Source: Corallium rubrum (taxonomy: Eukaryota; Cnidaria; Anthozoa; Scleralcyonacea; Coralliidae). Taken from it: DNA of 64,000 nt. The notes beneath the pieces are model-generated. The model ran no database searches. It saw nothing but the letters and a program-made list of their open reading frames with translations, and was not told the origin of the DNA. Position numbers and translations under genes: made by a program. The DNA is taken from assembly GCA_964035015.1 (NCBI GenBank), contig OZ035997.1:61503785-61567784 (forward strand), read 5' to 3'. Positions 18,791 to 30,023 of the stretch are shown piece after piece (position 1 is the stretch's first letter; every line of letters begins with the position of its first letter).

Positions 18791-18989
18791 GTTGTGTTCC
18801 CATCAAAAATGCAACAGAATTCATTTTAATTAACGATGACCGCAGGCGCTTAATTCTCCTCAACATTTGTTCTACGGATGCACACATCTTTTAAATTTCT
18901 TACAATATCAAAAGTTCAAAACGTCTAAACTTGCAAAAATAAAGCGACTGCTACATGGGCTAGCCTAAAGCCAGACTATCACATGCGCT

Positions 18990-19520
18990 AACCCTAAACT
19001 AATGAGCTTAACTCAAGGTGATTTGCGTTAATGAGTTGATTGAGTTCGGCCCATATGAAGTTCATCGTTTGAAGTAAACCTGACTTGCGGACAAGTGATC
19101 AAAAGCATGCTCAACACAGAAATATGCTCAACAGTCTAAAATTTCAGCAAAAATCTCAATATGGGTCTCTAAATGATGACATCTCGATCACACCAGGGAG
19201 GCAAAGATCTTTTTAATGTCAAAGGACTCAAAGCTGCATACTGTTGGTATTTTCATGTTTAATTGCGGTCTATTAAAAGTAGAACTGTGAATCAAGTTTA
19301 TATTTTCAAGAGTTGTTTTTGGATTTGAAGTTTTAATATGACAAGACAATATGCGTATAACAAAGGGTATATATATGACAGTTGCACACGTCCGCGCAAA
19401 AATTGTTTGTTTGATTTAGGTCATAAGATCGGACTTCCTGATTATTTTGGTCGGTTGTTTTTCCATCAAAAATGCGACAGTATTGATTTTAATTAACGAT
19501 GACCGCAGACGCTTAATTCT
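18990..19520. repeat. Direct repeat copy 2 (empty site for the foldback element)
   Basis: This is the counterpart of 16549-17102 plus 18800-18853. At 19453-19470 the sequence GGTTGTTTTTCCATCAAAA runs on uninterrupted where the first copy carries 1.7 kb of inserted DNA. Confidence 0.85.
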
Positions 19521-19592
19521 CATCGGCGCTTAGTTCTTTCGTGCAAATAAACAACATAGACACTGTCGAAGCGACGAGGCGTATAGTGCGCA

Positions 19593-19880
19593 ATGACTAA
19601 AAAATTTAAAAGCATGGCTGATTTGTATGCCAAAAGGTGGGACAATATCCACGTCTGTGCTATTGACAATTCCTCTGCCTTTAACTGCGATTTACAAGAC
19701 TGTAATCGAAGCGAAAGAGTAGGAAAAAGTCAGCGTTATTTCTCCATGGACTACGATCACCGGTCCGACACAAAAGTGTTGCAGAAACGTGATCTTATTC
19801 AACAAATGCCAAAAATCTTCCAAAAGCTTCCAAAAACCTTCCAAAAACCTTCCAGAGACTACCAAAAATATTCTATTTAA
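19593..19880 (+). CDS. Hypothetical 95-aa frame upstream of the Helentron
   Basis: An open frame with a Met, Lys start and a Cys/Asp/Asn-rich middle (CAIDNSSAFNCDLQDC) ends in a short repeated stretch built on PKIFQKLPKTFQK. No domain is recognised. It could be a lost exon or the 5' part of the neighbouring mobile element. Coding status is doubtful. Confidence 0.25.
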   Translation: MTKKFKSMADLYAKRWDNIHVCAIDNSSAFNCDLQDCNRSERVGKSQRYFSMDYDHRSDTKVLQKRDLIQQMPKIFQKLPKTFQKPSRDYQKYSI

Positions 19881-19920
19881 AGCTACTGAAAATCTATGAG
19901 AAACTGCTTAGTACTTGTGA

Positions 19921-20023
19921 TACAATATTCAATGACATTGTATACGACAATTGCTTTTGCAATACATTTTTTGTGAGACAATATTCAATGACATTGTATA
20001 CCACAATTGCTTTTGCAATACGA
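19921..20023. repeat. Two-copy ~50-bp direct repeat
   Basis: ACAATATTCAATGACATTG followed by a near-identical tail ending GCTTTTGCAATAC occurs at 19922-19962 and again at 19979-20020. It lies directly before the Helentron coding region. Confidence 0.75.
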
Positions 20024-20156
20024 AAGTGTATGGCCTTCGCCTTCACAAAACAACGGCTGAACTGACAGTCACAGCTAGATGCATTAAATGCAATTTTAAA
20101 TGCAATACTGTTATTAGAGCTAAACAGTTCGACACAAATCATTCCTATATATATAT

Positions 20157-20753
20157 ATGAACGCGCTACGCCGACATGGTCATAATAATAAAGGAAAGGT
20201 TCTTGTTCATTCACACAACATGAAAGGAACCGAATCGTTTCCGTCAGCCTTGAATAAATCTAAATGCAAAAGTAAAATACGAGTGAACAAATACAATGTC
20301 AATGGCATTGCATGTGACAGTGATTACAAATGTAATAATCGAAAAAGGTTAATGACATCCTATAAAAAAGAATTGATTAAGTCTGGAGATGTAGAATTAA
20401 ACCCAGGTCCTATTTCAGACTCTTTGATTGTGTTAACTACAAGATTACTACAAATTGGCCGTCAACCTGTAAATATAAAAGGCGATGGAAATTGCTTCTT
20501 TCGCAGTATTTCACATCAACTCTATCGTACTGACAGTCATCATGCAGAAATAAGAGCACGTGCAATTCAACATTTAGTTAACTGCCCAGAGCACTTCATT
20601 GAAAGCAACACCGAACAATGTTGGTTGCAATATCTACAAAATATGTCAAGACTTGGAAATTGGGCTGATCATATAATTATACAAGCAGTTGCAAATTCAT
20701 TTAATTTACAAATTAACATTATTGAGAGTGCATTGCTGAGTCCAATACAGTGA
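20157..20753 (+). CDS. Helentron N-terminal segment: 2A-like peptide plus OTU cysteine protease
   Basis: The frame starts with about 75 basic residues, then SGDVELNPGP at 76-85, a full match to the 2A consensus (DxExNPGP) at which ribosomes skip the Gly-Pro bond. OTU motifs follow: GDGNCFFRS with catalytic Cys113, then a helix-rich segment and GNWADHIIIQAVANSF. The frame stops at 20753 before the catalytic His. Another frame at 20745-20830 continues the domain (VYIGHLDEIHYVST), so one base has been lost or gained near 20745. In this class the OTU domain may remove ubiquitin or process the polyprotein; its actual role is not known. Confidence 0.85.
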   Translation: MNALRRHGHNNKGKVLVHSHNMKGTESFPSALNKSKCKSKIRVNKYNVNGIACDSDYKCNNRKRLMTSYKKELIKSGDVELNPGPISDSLIVLTTRLLQIGRQPVNIKGDGNCFFRSISHQLYRTDSHHAEIRARAIQHLVNCPEHFIESNTEQCWLQYLQNMSRLGNWADHIIIQAVANSFNLQINIIESALLSPIQ

Positions 20754-20889
20754 CATCAATTAACACAAGTATTTGTAATGTGAGAGATGTATATATCGGA
20801 CATCTTGACGAGATTCATTATGTATCAACAAAACTTCTTATACAAACGCTCCAAACCAAATACCAAACCAGGTTTCAAATCATGTCAAC

Positions 20890-23109
20890 GTGCATCGCAC
20901 AACTGCAACAAGCACTAGTTCAGGATTAAACTCATCGACTGATTTGACTCATTTGGTAGAGAAAGCAAAACCAAAAAATAAAAAACAAAATGGCAAGTCA
21001 AAACGAAATGATAAAAATGAATATATTAAACATTTAATGAGGAACAAAAGGAAAGAGGCTGATTATAAGATTAAAGAAAATGAAAGAAAGCGTAACTATG
21101 ACAAAACTTACAAGCAAAAGAATCCTGATAAAATAAAAGATTGTTCAAAGAAAGCTTGTACATTATACAGAAAGACGAACCCTGAAAAGCTTAAAGAATC
21201 TTTTAAAAGATCTACCGCGTTGTACAGGAAGTTAAATCCGGAGATGGCAAAAGAATCGTCTAAGAAAGCTAATGAGATCTACAGACACTTGAACGCAGAG
21301 AAAGTGAGAGAATACTCTAAGAAAGCAACTGGGATTTACAGACAAATGAACCCAGAAAAAGTGAAAGAATCTTTTAAGAAATCTACTGCGATTTACAGAC
21401 AAATGAACCCAGAAAAAATGAAAGAATCTTTTAAGAAATCTACTGCGATTTACAGACAAATGAACCCAGAAAAAGTTAGAGAATCATCAAATAAATCTAC
21501 TAAGATTTACAGACTATTGAACCCAGAAAAAGTGAGAGAGTCTTTAAAAAAAGCTTCTATTCTGTACAGAAAGAAAAATCCTGATAAAGTGAAAGCAATA
21601 TTGAAAAAAACACATCAGATCTACAGACGATTGAATCAAGACAAAGCGAAAGAAATTCGAAGAAAAGCCAATAAAAAATATAGAGAATTGAACCCTGAGA
21701 AAATAAAGCGAAGTTGTGAACGGTTTAGAATATCTAATATAAATAAAGTTAGAGAAAGTCAGAGAAAAGACACTTCTTTGAGCAGACAACGCCATCCTGA
21801 AAAAAATAAACAATCTTCAAGAAACGCTTCGATCACATATAAATTAAAAAGTCCAATAAAGGTTAAACAGACTCACCAGAATAATTACTTAAAACGTAAA
21901 CTTGTTACTGAGAATGAGCAATCCCAACTAATGAGCAAACGCATAAAATACAGTTCAATCGGTCATGATATCCCGGCGTTACAAACTCAAATAACTAATG
22001 TTGCGAAATGCATTCAGAACTTTCGCAAAAATATTAGTAACGGCCCTGTCTATGTTTGCACATGTTGTGATCAATTGTGGTATAAATCCTCGGTTACGAA
22101 ATGCAATCCGACATTGTATGAATCGTGTTTGAAAGATATTCTAAATTCATGTTTGACTGGTGTTAAAAGTATTGACGACACTGAATGGATTTGCTCTACT
22201 TGTCATTCAAATCTTAAATCAGGGAAAATGCCAAGTTGTGCAAAAGCAAATAAAATGAATTTTCCTGAAATACATGAGACTTTGAAAAGTCTAACACTTT
22301 TAGAAGAAAGATTAATATCACCAAGAATACCTTTCATGCAAGTGAGAGAACTACCTGGTGGAGGTCAACTAAGTATTCATGGTAATGTAGTGAATGTTCC
22401 TTCTGACGTCAGCTCAACCGTCAATGTCTTACCGAGACCAATAAATGAGTCAGCCACTATTCCAATCAAATTAAAACGTCGCTTAAATTACAAACACCAT
22501 TACCAATTTCAAAATGTAAGACCGTCTAAAGTTCTAGAAGCTGCAAAATTTTTGGTTGATTCGAGTGAAATATTTCAAAACGAAGGAATTCAAATTGCGA
22601 GAAATTATGATGAATCCACTCTTAATTCTGACGAGGAATGGTCAGAATTTCTTAAAAAATCCAACATGGAATTGTCAAAACAATCGAATGAATTGAACTC
22701 AGGAAATGAAAAAGAGAATACTCCAACAAAGACAACAGCAACAAATGAAGTTCATAACGATACTGATGATGAATGGTGTGAAGAAACTGAAAGACCATCT
22801 GGTGCAATGGATACACTACTACAAGAACCTGATATTTCTCAAAATGCTGATAAAATAATAAATTTTGCACCTGGTGAAGGAAATAGACCGATTGGAGTAT
22901 TCATGGATAAAGATGCAGAATATTTTTCATTTCCAACGATCTATTGTGGTAAACGTCGGCCTGACAACAGTGAGCGAAGAGTACCTGTCCATTATAGCAC
23001 GATTTGTAAATGGGAGTTACGAAGCAGAGATAGAAGGGTTGCTCAATCCGTACCAAACATCTTCTTTAAATTTCAGAAATTGCAGCTTGATGTTAGTAAT
23101 AATTGTTAG
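20890..23109 (+). pseudogene. Helentron central segment with 19-residue repeats and zinc-finger region
   Basis: This frame encodes about 730 residues. Residues about 60-310 are a tandem array of 19-residue units built on IYRxxNPEKVKESxKKSTx; neighbouring units at 21340-21470 are almost identical in DNA. Then follows a Cys-rich DUF6570-like region (YVCTCCDQLWY, WICSTCHSN), the segment IPFMQVRELPGGGQLSIHGN, an acidic linker, and the start of the Helitron N-terminal domain (FPTIYCGKRRP). The last in-element residues are FFKFQKLQ; the remaining few codons to the stop come from an inserted repeat at 23074. The frame is closed by that insertion, so the polyprotein is disrupted. Confidence 0.8.
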
Positions 23110-23213
23110 TTGTTTGCTGTACAAGCTGTGTTAGTTAGTAATGCTCAGAGCTCAGAGTTTTTCTGAGTATTACTAACTAACACAGCTTGAACAGCAAACA
23201 ACTAACAATTATT
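23074..23213. mobile_element. 140-bp foldback retroposon inserted in the Helentron gene
   Basis: It is flanked by ATCTTCTTTAAATTT (23059-23073) and ATCTTCTTTAAACTT (23214-23228), a 15-bp target duplication with one mismatch. The body begins CAGAAATTGCAGCTTGATG and then forms a near-perfect hairpin centred near 23145. A second copy lies at 62034-62226 with its own long flanking duplication. Confidence 0.88.
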
Positions 23214-25901
23214 ATCTTCTTTAAACTTAAGAAACTTCAAATTAAGCAAATCCAAGGAAGTGCAAGTTTGTCATTGCGCAAATGTAAAACTAAAGGAAAG
23301 ACCTACACTGCTGGTGATTTAAAGTCAGAAAGTTATGTGAAAAAACTGATCAATCTTGATGAAGGATTCAGAGTTCTTCGTAATTTACGTGGTTCTCCTC
23401 CTTATTTTGAAAGATGCAAAAAAGATTTATTTGCAATGATCCGCCAGTTGGGTAAGCCTACTTGGTTTTGTTCGTTTTCAGCTGCTGAAACTAGATGGAA
23501 CCATCTGATTAAGATATTGTGTCGTCTTATTGACAATAAAGAATACACCGATGAAGACATTAAAAACATGACTTGGAAACGAAAGTCAGAACTGATACAA
23601 AAAGATCCAGTCACCTGTGCTAGAAATTTCGAACACATGGTTCAGTTGTTTATTCATACCTTTCTTAAGAGCTCGTGTCACCCCATTGGAGAAATTGTAG
23701 ACTTTTTCTATCGAGTTGAATTTCAACAACGAGGTTCTCCCCATATTCATGGATTATTCTGGATAAAAGATGCTCCTGAATTTGGTAAAGATACCGAAGA
23801 GGATATTACAAAGTTTGTTGATACCTACGTCTCTTGCAATGCTGAGTCAAATGAATTAAATGAACTTGTCAATTTACAGCGACACAGACACTCAAAGACT
23901 TGTAAAAAGAGAGGAAACAATGTTTGCCGTTTTAACTTTCCTTTACCGCCAATGCCTCGTACAATGATTTTAGAACCCCTTGACGTTGCTGGTCTTGATG
24001 AAAATCTTGCTGAAAAACTTAAAAAAGATTTAAAGAGTATCCGTGAGCTGCTAGACACTATAAAGGCCGATGAAACAATGAAATTCACTGAATTTCTTGA
24101 TAAGTTATGTTTGACAGAGACGCAGTATATAAAAGCAATAAGGATCTCTATATCACATACCACATTATTTCTAAAGCGTTCACCTGCTGAAATCAGAGTG
24201 AATTGTTATAATCCAAATTTACTGAAATCCTGGAAAGCAAATATGGACATCCAATATGTTCTTGATCCTTATGCTTGTGCTGTATATATACTTTCTTATA
24301 TAACCAAAGGTCAGCGAGGAATGAGTAAACTGCTCCGCAAGGCAAATGAGGAAGCAAAAGAAGGAAATAATGATATTGTCAAGAGAGTGAGACATATCGG
24401 TAATAAGTTCCTTAATGCAGTTGAAATAAGTGCTCAAGAAGCTGTGTATTTGGTTTTACAAATGCCTTTAAGACGAGCATCTCGAGACTTTCAATTCATT
24501 AATACATCTGACCGAGATGAAAGAACATTTTTGGTAAAGAGCATGGATAAAATCAAAGATCTACCTGATAATTCACAAGATATTGAGTCTGACAATGTCA
24601 TCAAGCGTTATCAGAGACGACCAAAGAAATTAGAAAGCTTATGTTTAGCCGACTTCGTTGCATGGTTTGATTGCAAGGGTAATGAGGAAAGAAAGGCTAA
24701 AAATACTGCTACACCACCATGCTTAAAAGACGATTATCTTGATGAAAACGACTTTAAAGACAACAAGGATGACGATCCAATAAATAACGAGGAAACAGTT
24801 GATGACATGGAGGAAGAATACGAAATGAAGGGAGGTATGATTCTTGTTAAACGAAAAAGGCCGAAAATCATACGATCTGTTCGATTCAATAAAAATAAGG
24901 ATCCAGAAAACTATTGCCGTGAGAAAATAATGTTGTACACGCCTTGGAGGAATGAGAAGAAAGACCTTCTTAAAGATTTTCAAACGTATCAAGATCGATT
25001 TGAGACAGTGAAAGATCTGATAGATGAAAACAGTAAACAGTACGAGAATCATTCAGAAGTTATAGATAGCGCTGTTCAAGAAATTGAAAGTGAAGAATCG
25101 AATAATATTGTCGCCCCCAGTGCACAACATCAAGATGAACGAGATAGAGAAATTGGTTCGAAAGAAAGTGAATTATTTGGATGCTTTGATCCAGGAAAAG
25201 ATAAGCAACATTCTCAGTATGATTTGATAAATGATACTGGTATATTCCCAAGAACAGAGGATAATGAAGAACTGCTTATGCGACGATTGAATGACACAGA
25301 CTTCAGAAAACTTGTTCAGTCACTAAATATAGAACAAAAAGAATTCTTTTACCATGTGTTGAACTCTGTGAAAACAGGTAATGGACCACTAAGATTGTTT
25401 CTAAGCGGAGGTGCTGGTGTTGGTAAGAGTACTGTAACAAATACCTTATATGAAGCTCTCATACGATATCTTAACAGCCAACCTGAAACTGATCCTGATG
25501 AAGTTTCTGTTGTGAAAGCAGCTCCAACTGGGAAAGCAGCATTTAATATCAAGGGTAATACGCTACACTCAGCTTTTAAAATTCCTGCAAACAGAGGATT
25601 CAGTTATTGTACATTAGACAGAGACAGATTAAATACAATAAGATCTCAATTACAAAGATTAAAAGTTATTTTCATAGATGAAATCTCTATGGTTGGATCT
25701 GGAATGTTTAATTTTCTTAACCTAAGATTGCAGCAGATAATGGGTTCTAAAGAGCCATTTGGTGGTCTTAGTGTGATAAGTGTTGGTGACTTGTTTCAAC
25801 TTAAACCAGTTTTTGACGAGTGGATATTCGAGAATTCAAAAAAAGATTACAACGCATTAGCAACAAATCTTTGGCAGCAATACTTAAAATGTTTGAATTA
25901 A
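23187..25901 (+). pseudogene. Helentron Rep and helicase N-terminal segment
   Basis: The element's own coding resumes after 23214. The Rep domain has the HUH motif in RGSPHIHGLFW and the Tyr motif YILSYITKG with two candidate catalytic tyrosines, which cut and rejoin single-stranded DNA in rolling-circle transposition. A Cys/His region (RHRHSKTCKKRGNNVCRFNF) follows the HUH motif. The Pif1-type helicase begins near 25370 with Walker A SGGAGVGKST, motif PTGKAAFNIKGNTLHSAF and Walker B IFIDEISMVG. The frame ends at 25901 by a one-base deletion in an A run near 25887. The codons before 23214 belong to the inserted repeat and are not part of the protein. Confidence 0.85.
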
Positions 25902-27451
25902 CTGAAGTTATGAGACAAAGGGAAGATAAAGATTTTGCTGAAATTCTCAATCGTGTAAGAGAAGGAAAGCATACTGATAACGATATCAATGTTCTGAAAC
26001 AACGAATGCTAAAGCTGAGCCCTGATCATCCTGACTACCCAATGATAGCTACTCACTTATTTAGCACTAACATGTCTGTAGATGAACACAATGATGAGAT
26101 ATTTAAGAAATCAACGAATGAGAAGGTGCAAATCAAAGCGATCGATATTGTACTTGGAGATTTATCTGACGAGCTGAAGGAAAGATTGAAAAAACAAATT
26201 CCAAATGATCCGACTAAAACAATGGGTTTGTATTCAGTTTGTCGACTTCTGAAGGAGGCAAAATACGATCTTACAACGAATGTTTCAGTTACCAATGGTA
26301 TGACAAATGGAGCAGAGTGTGTTATAAAGAAGATCGACTATCGAGTACTAGGTTCATCTAGACCAAGTATTATCTGGGTTCAATTTACAGAAGAACACAT
26401 TGCAAAAGTTTACTGCAAAGAGTTCTCTCACCTTTATAATGAAAGTGTTGAAAGAAGCTGGGTTCCAATCCTAGAGGTAACAAGACAGTTCAGAAAGCAT
26501 AAAGTACAAGTTCTTCGAAGACAGTTTCCTTTAAGACCATCTGCTGCCAAAACTATCCATCGCTGTCAGGGTGATACACTAAATGAAGCAGTAGTTGATC
26601 TTCCATCACAAAAGAGAGAACACATGCATTATGTAGCATTAAGCAGACTCAGGAGCATTAATGGCTTACATATTCTCAATCTGAATGAAAATAAAATCTC
26701 TGTGAGCAAGAAAGTCCAGGAGGAAATGGAAAGATTAAGAGGGCAAACTTTACTTCAAAGTCATATTCCTTTTCTTTACAAAGACACCAGTGGAAGTTTC
26801 AAAATATTATTTCATAACGTAAGATCGTTACATCTCCACCATGCTGATGTTGCAAGTGATTATAATGTCAAAGCAGCTGATGTCAATATTTTCGTAGAAA
26901 CAGCATTATGCAATAATGATACCGATGAAACATACTCCATTCCAAATTTCCAACTTTTCAGAAATGATTTCAATGCACGAAGTAGAACACCTTACGGAAC
27001 AGCCATGTACGTAGAGGACAATGTTGATATCCTGGCTGAACCAAGACGATGTAACCATAATGAGGTAGAAATGACTTTGTTGAGAGTAAACTATCCAATA
27101 CCTAATCTTCATATTGTAGGAATTTATCGTTCAAAATCTAAAGTTACCGTTGCAAGGTTTCAAGATGCATTAAAACATCTCTTTGACAATGAATTTGACG
27201 ATGTAAATGACCCAGTCATAATTCTTGGTGACTTTAATTTTAACTTACTTGATAATATATCAGAAAGAAATGCGATCTATAAATATCTCACTCAAGAAAG
27301 AAACTGCATTCAACTTATCAATCAATTCACCACTAACTATAAAACACAGATTGACCACATATATACTAACCTAACAGAGCGAGTTGTACTTAGTGGAGTA
27401 TTAGAATCATATTTCAGTGACCATAAACCTATCTTCGTATCTATTAAATAA
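25820..27451 (+). pseudogene. Helentron helicase C-terminal segment and AP-type endonuclease
   Basis: This frame picks up the protein after the deletion; true continuity starts near 25888 (MFELTEVMRQRED). The helicase continues to the motif KTIHRCQGDTL and the final YVALSRLRS. From about 26790 an endonuclease/exonuclease/phosphatase-like domain follows: FHNVRSL, GTAMYVEDN, ILGDFNFNL and the closing SDHKPIF, with catalytic Asp and His visible. This domain is related to the endonuclease of non-LTR retrotransposons and marks Helentrons. The stop TAA is at 27449-27451. The first twenty or so codons of the frame are out of register with the helicase and are not genuine. Confidence 0.85.
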
Positions 27452-28339
27452 ATGTCTTGAACTTTGTGTACCACATTAACCAAACTACTAAGTTCCATTC
27501 AGTATATTATATGTCTTCACTCATACATCGGAATAATCGAAAACATTAAAAAAATGACCGATATATATTCTTCTAAACATTACCTCTCTCCTTTTGAGGG
27601 GTATTACCATGTCCCTTATTGCGAGGGACTGCAGCAAGATTTCTCATTGGTATTGGGTGTCCTTAGGATTTATAAAGGTAAGTTCTCTAAAACCTCTATT
27701 AATTACATACGATATCATTGAATATGTATGTCTTTCTTTTCTCAGTATAACTGATTATACATTTCCCTTTTAGATTATCGATCATTATCTCAGAACTCGT
27801 TAAATAGAGAAAAATTAACCTGAATAGTTCATTTGGAATCAACCAAGGCAAAGTCACGGTACGATTAGATATGATTGATCCTTTTTAGTTCATGATATCA
27901 TTAAAAAATTTTTACTTAAGTACTTCTTGAATATTTGTCTTATTTCCTTTACTTCATTATTATAGGAATGTTAAAACAATGAAAATAACGACATGAAACG
28001 GCCAAGATAGCAGCAGATCAAGTAAACAAAAGAAAATGACGCTTTGACCGTTATAGTGGTCCGTGATTAGTGGATGGAAAAAACACTTGGTTACTACGAG
28101 GTCACTATGAGGACAGTCATCCTGAAATACATCTCTCTCCGAGTGTTGTCCAGTTATTACGAAGTGCCTATTTAAATCCTAAAGGAACATTTTGTGTTGC
28201 AACTTATGAAATTTTTCTCTGGATCAAAGATTATATAGTAAACGAGCAATACAGTTAAATATTAGTGTGAAACTAAAACCAATGAGAAATTAAAATTATG
28301 AAATGCATACATGTTGTATTATGATTCATGATTTTCAAT
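27452..28339. other. No gene seen; 3' flank of the Helentron
   Basis: AT-rich sequence that should include the 3' terminus of the rolling-circle element. A stem can be formed around 27588-27645 (CTCCTTTTGAGGGG; GTCCC with GGGAC), but I cannot assign it as the terminal hairpin. A 62-codon frame at 28070-28258 has no recognisable features. Confidence 0.4.
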
Positions 28340-29257
28340 CATTGTGGTCTAATTATCTCTCTGAAACTTTGCACTATCCTTGGGATCTCTGAGTTGAATA
28401 ACTGGAGCAATAACTTCAGAGGCATCTTTCAGGAGTTTAGCGCTGATCTTATCCAGACCAATAGCCTTATTTGTTTTCAGTCTACGAAGCTCAGTCATAA
28501 CAAATCTTTCAGAGACACTATATAGACTAAATTGCGCATCAGTTTTGGATTCAAACGTTAGTTGACATTCGTTTTTTCCAAAAACTTGAGCTAATTTCTG
28601 GCCGATAGTTACAAAATGTTTGTTAAGGATTTCGACTACATCGACGGTTTTAGTGAAGAGCGTTTTATTGGACTGTATACTGTTAATGGTTTTTTACTTT
28701 GCCGATGGTAGTACTTGCTTTAAAGCTTTCCACATTCGAGATCCATCAGATTTCGAGTGTTCGATCAACTGACAAAAATAGGCCGACTTCAACTTACGCT
28801 CTTCCCGATTCGCACAATTTCGTAACTTCTTATACATGCCCCAGTGATATTGAGAGTTAGTTTTACTAGCTTTGCGGTGATGAAAGTCACGATCGCGGCG
28901 TATTTCTAATAGTTTACTATTCACCCATGGAGTTTTAAAGCCTTTCATGCGTTGTTTCTTTATTGGCGCCTGCAAATCAACTACCTCAGAGAATAGACGA
29001 TTCCATAGGGACAGCGCATCATCAATTGACTCCATTGCATCAAGAACATTCCAAGGTACATTTCTTAAATCATTAACAAAGGCTTCTTTTCTATAGTTCT
29101 TATACGAACGTGTTTCATGCATGCAGGGAGGTAATTTGGGCACACCACTCTTGAGAACACAAAGGACAATACTGTGGTCGCTAATTGACATATTAACGAC
29201 CTCCCACTGGACAACTCTATGTTCATTGTTAACCCATATTAAACCTATTGTTGTTTC
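28340..29257 (-). pseudogene. Non-LTR retrotransposon (CR1/jockey-like) fragment
   Basis: Read leftward, it begins in the tail of an endonuclease domain (VVQWEVVNMSISDHSIV, where SDHS is the catalytic His motif). It continues through the linker between endonuclease and reverse transcriptase (RSYKNYRKEAF, TPWVNSKLLEIRRDRD, then WKALKQVLPS) and enters the RT start (LKTNKAIGLDKISAKLLK). There is a frame interruption near 28690. Both ends are lost: the 5' side abuts a Penelope-like fragment at about 29257 and the RT is cut near 28340. Confidence 0.8.
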
Positions 29258-29610
29258 TGGGGATATAATCCAACGACATCAGTAGTACAAATTAGAGCAG
29301 TTTCAGGAACAAAACCAAGCCCGGTTAACCTCCCAAGAAAATCATTGGTATCTTTAATATTATCTTTAATAATTGATGGAGCACAATCCACCAAAGGTTG
29401 GATATAAAAATCAACAAATGCCGAAATTATTTCGGTAGCTGTCCCACAGTTAGATATAACCGGACGGCCAGGCACATTTTCCAACCTCATGAATTTTTGG
29501 AAGCAACTAGAATCTTCCTACCCTAGACCTAGGGTTCAAGAGATACTTCTTATTTTTCAGACTAATATAACCATCTTTAACCATAACATCTAATTCCCGA
29601 CAAATGAGAG
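29258..29610 (-). pseudogene. Penelope-like RT, N-terminal part in inverted orientation
   Basis: The leftward frames give LKNKKYLLNPRS, LLPKIHE and then NVPGRPVISNCGTATEIISA, continuing to ALICTTDVVGLYP, the early palm region of a Penelope-like reverse transcriptase. The next part of the same protein is found on the opposite strand directly to the right. The piece ends abruptly after DVVGLYP. Confidence 0.8.
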
Positions 29611-30023
29611 AGGAAAGGCTCGGAAGCACTTAAAAGGCTATAGAAAAAAGTACTTTCGGATTCCCACTGAGTATTTGATTAATTTGGCAAAGTTGATATT
29701 ACTTAATAATTATTTTGAGTTTGAGGATAAGGTTTATCGACAAAAATTAGGTACCGCAATTGGTACAAAGTTTGCCCGGCTTTTGCCAATATTTTTATGG
29801 CAAATTGGGAAGAAGATTTTCTTAGTACATGTGTTTATCGGCCGTGGCTGTGATGGCGGTTTTTGGATGATGTGTTCATGGCGTGGCTTCATGGCAGAGA
29901 CAAGCTTGATAATTTTTTGGAAGCTTTGAATTAATACCATGAATCAACTAGGTTTACGTGGGAAATTAGTGAGAGTAAATTGGCATTTTTGGATGTTTTG
30001 TGGTAGTTTTACAACGGATGATA
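29595..30023 (+). pseudogene. Penelope-like RT, palm and thumb part
   Basis: The rightward frames give YLINLAKLILLNNYFEFE, QKLGTAIGTKFA and, after frame changes, FLDDVFM (the RT catalytic DD at the family's position) and FTWEISESKLAFLDVL. This follows on in protein order from the inverted piece at 29258-29610. At least two frameshifts make it non-functional. It is interrupted at about 30024 by a tandem SINE-like repeat. Confidence 0.82.

Larger units (their letters stand above)
16549..18853. repeat. Direct repeat copy 1, split by a foldback element
   Basis: Sequence 16549-17102 plus 18800-18853 matches 18990-19520 with scattered differences and a roughly 90-bp gap in the second copy. Shared landmarks are ACCCTAAACTAATGAGC and a long stretch beginning TCTAAAATTTCAGC. 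The copy is interrupted exactly at 17103-18799 by a foldback element, for which the second copy acts as the empty site. Confidence 0.85.
20157..27451 (+). mobile_element. Helentron-type rolling-circle transposon, damaged
   Basis: Successive frames encode a 2A-like peptide, an OTU protease, a repeat region, a zinc-finger/DUF6570-like region, an HUH Rep nuclease, a Pif1-type helicase and a C-terminal apurinic-type endonuclease. That last domain distinguishes Helentrons from canonical Helitrons. Defects are a frameshift near 20745, a 140-bp insertion at 23074-23213 and a one-base frameshift near 25890. The element's terminal hairpin and exact ends were not identified, so the coordinates are those of the coding region. 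Confidence 0.9.
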
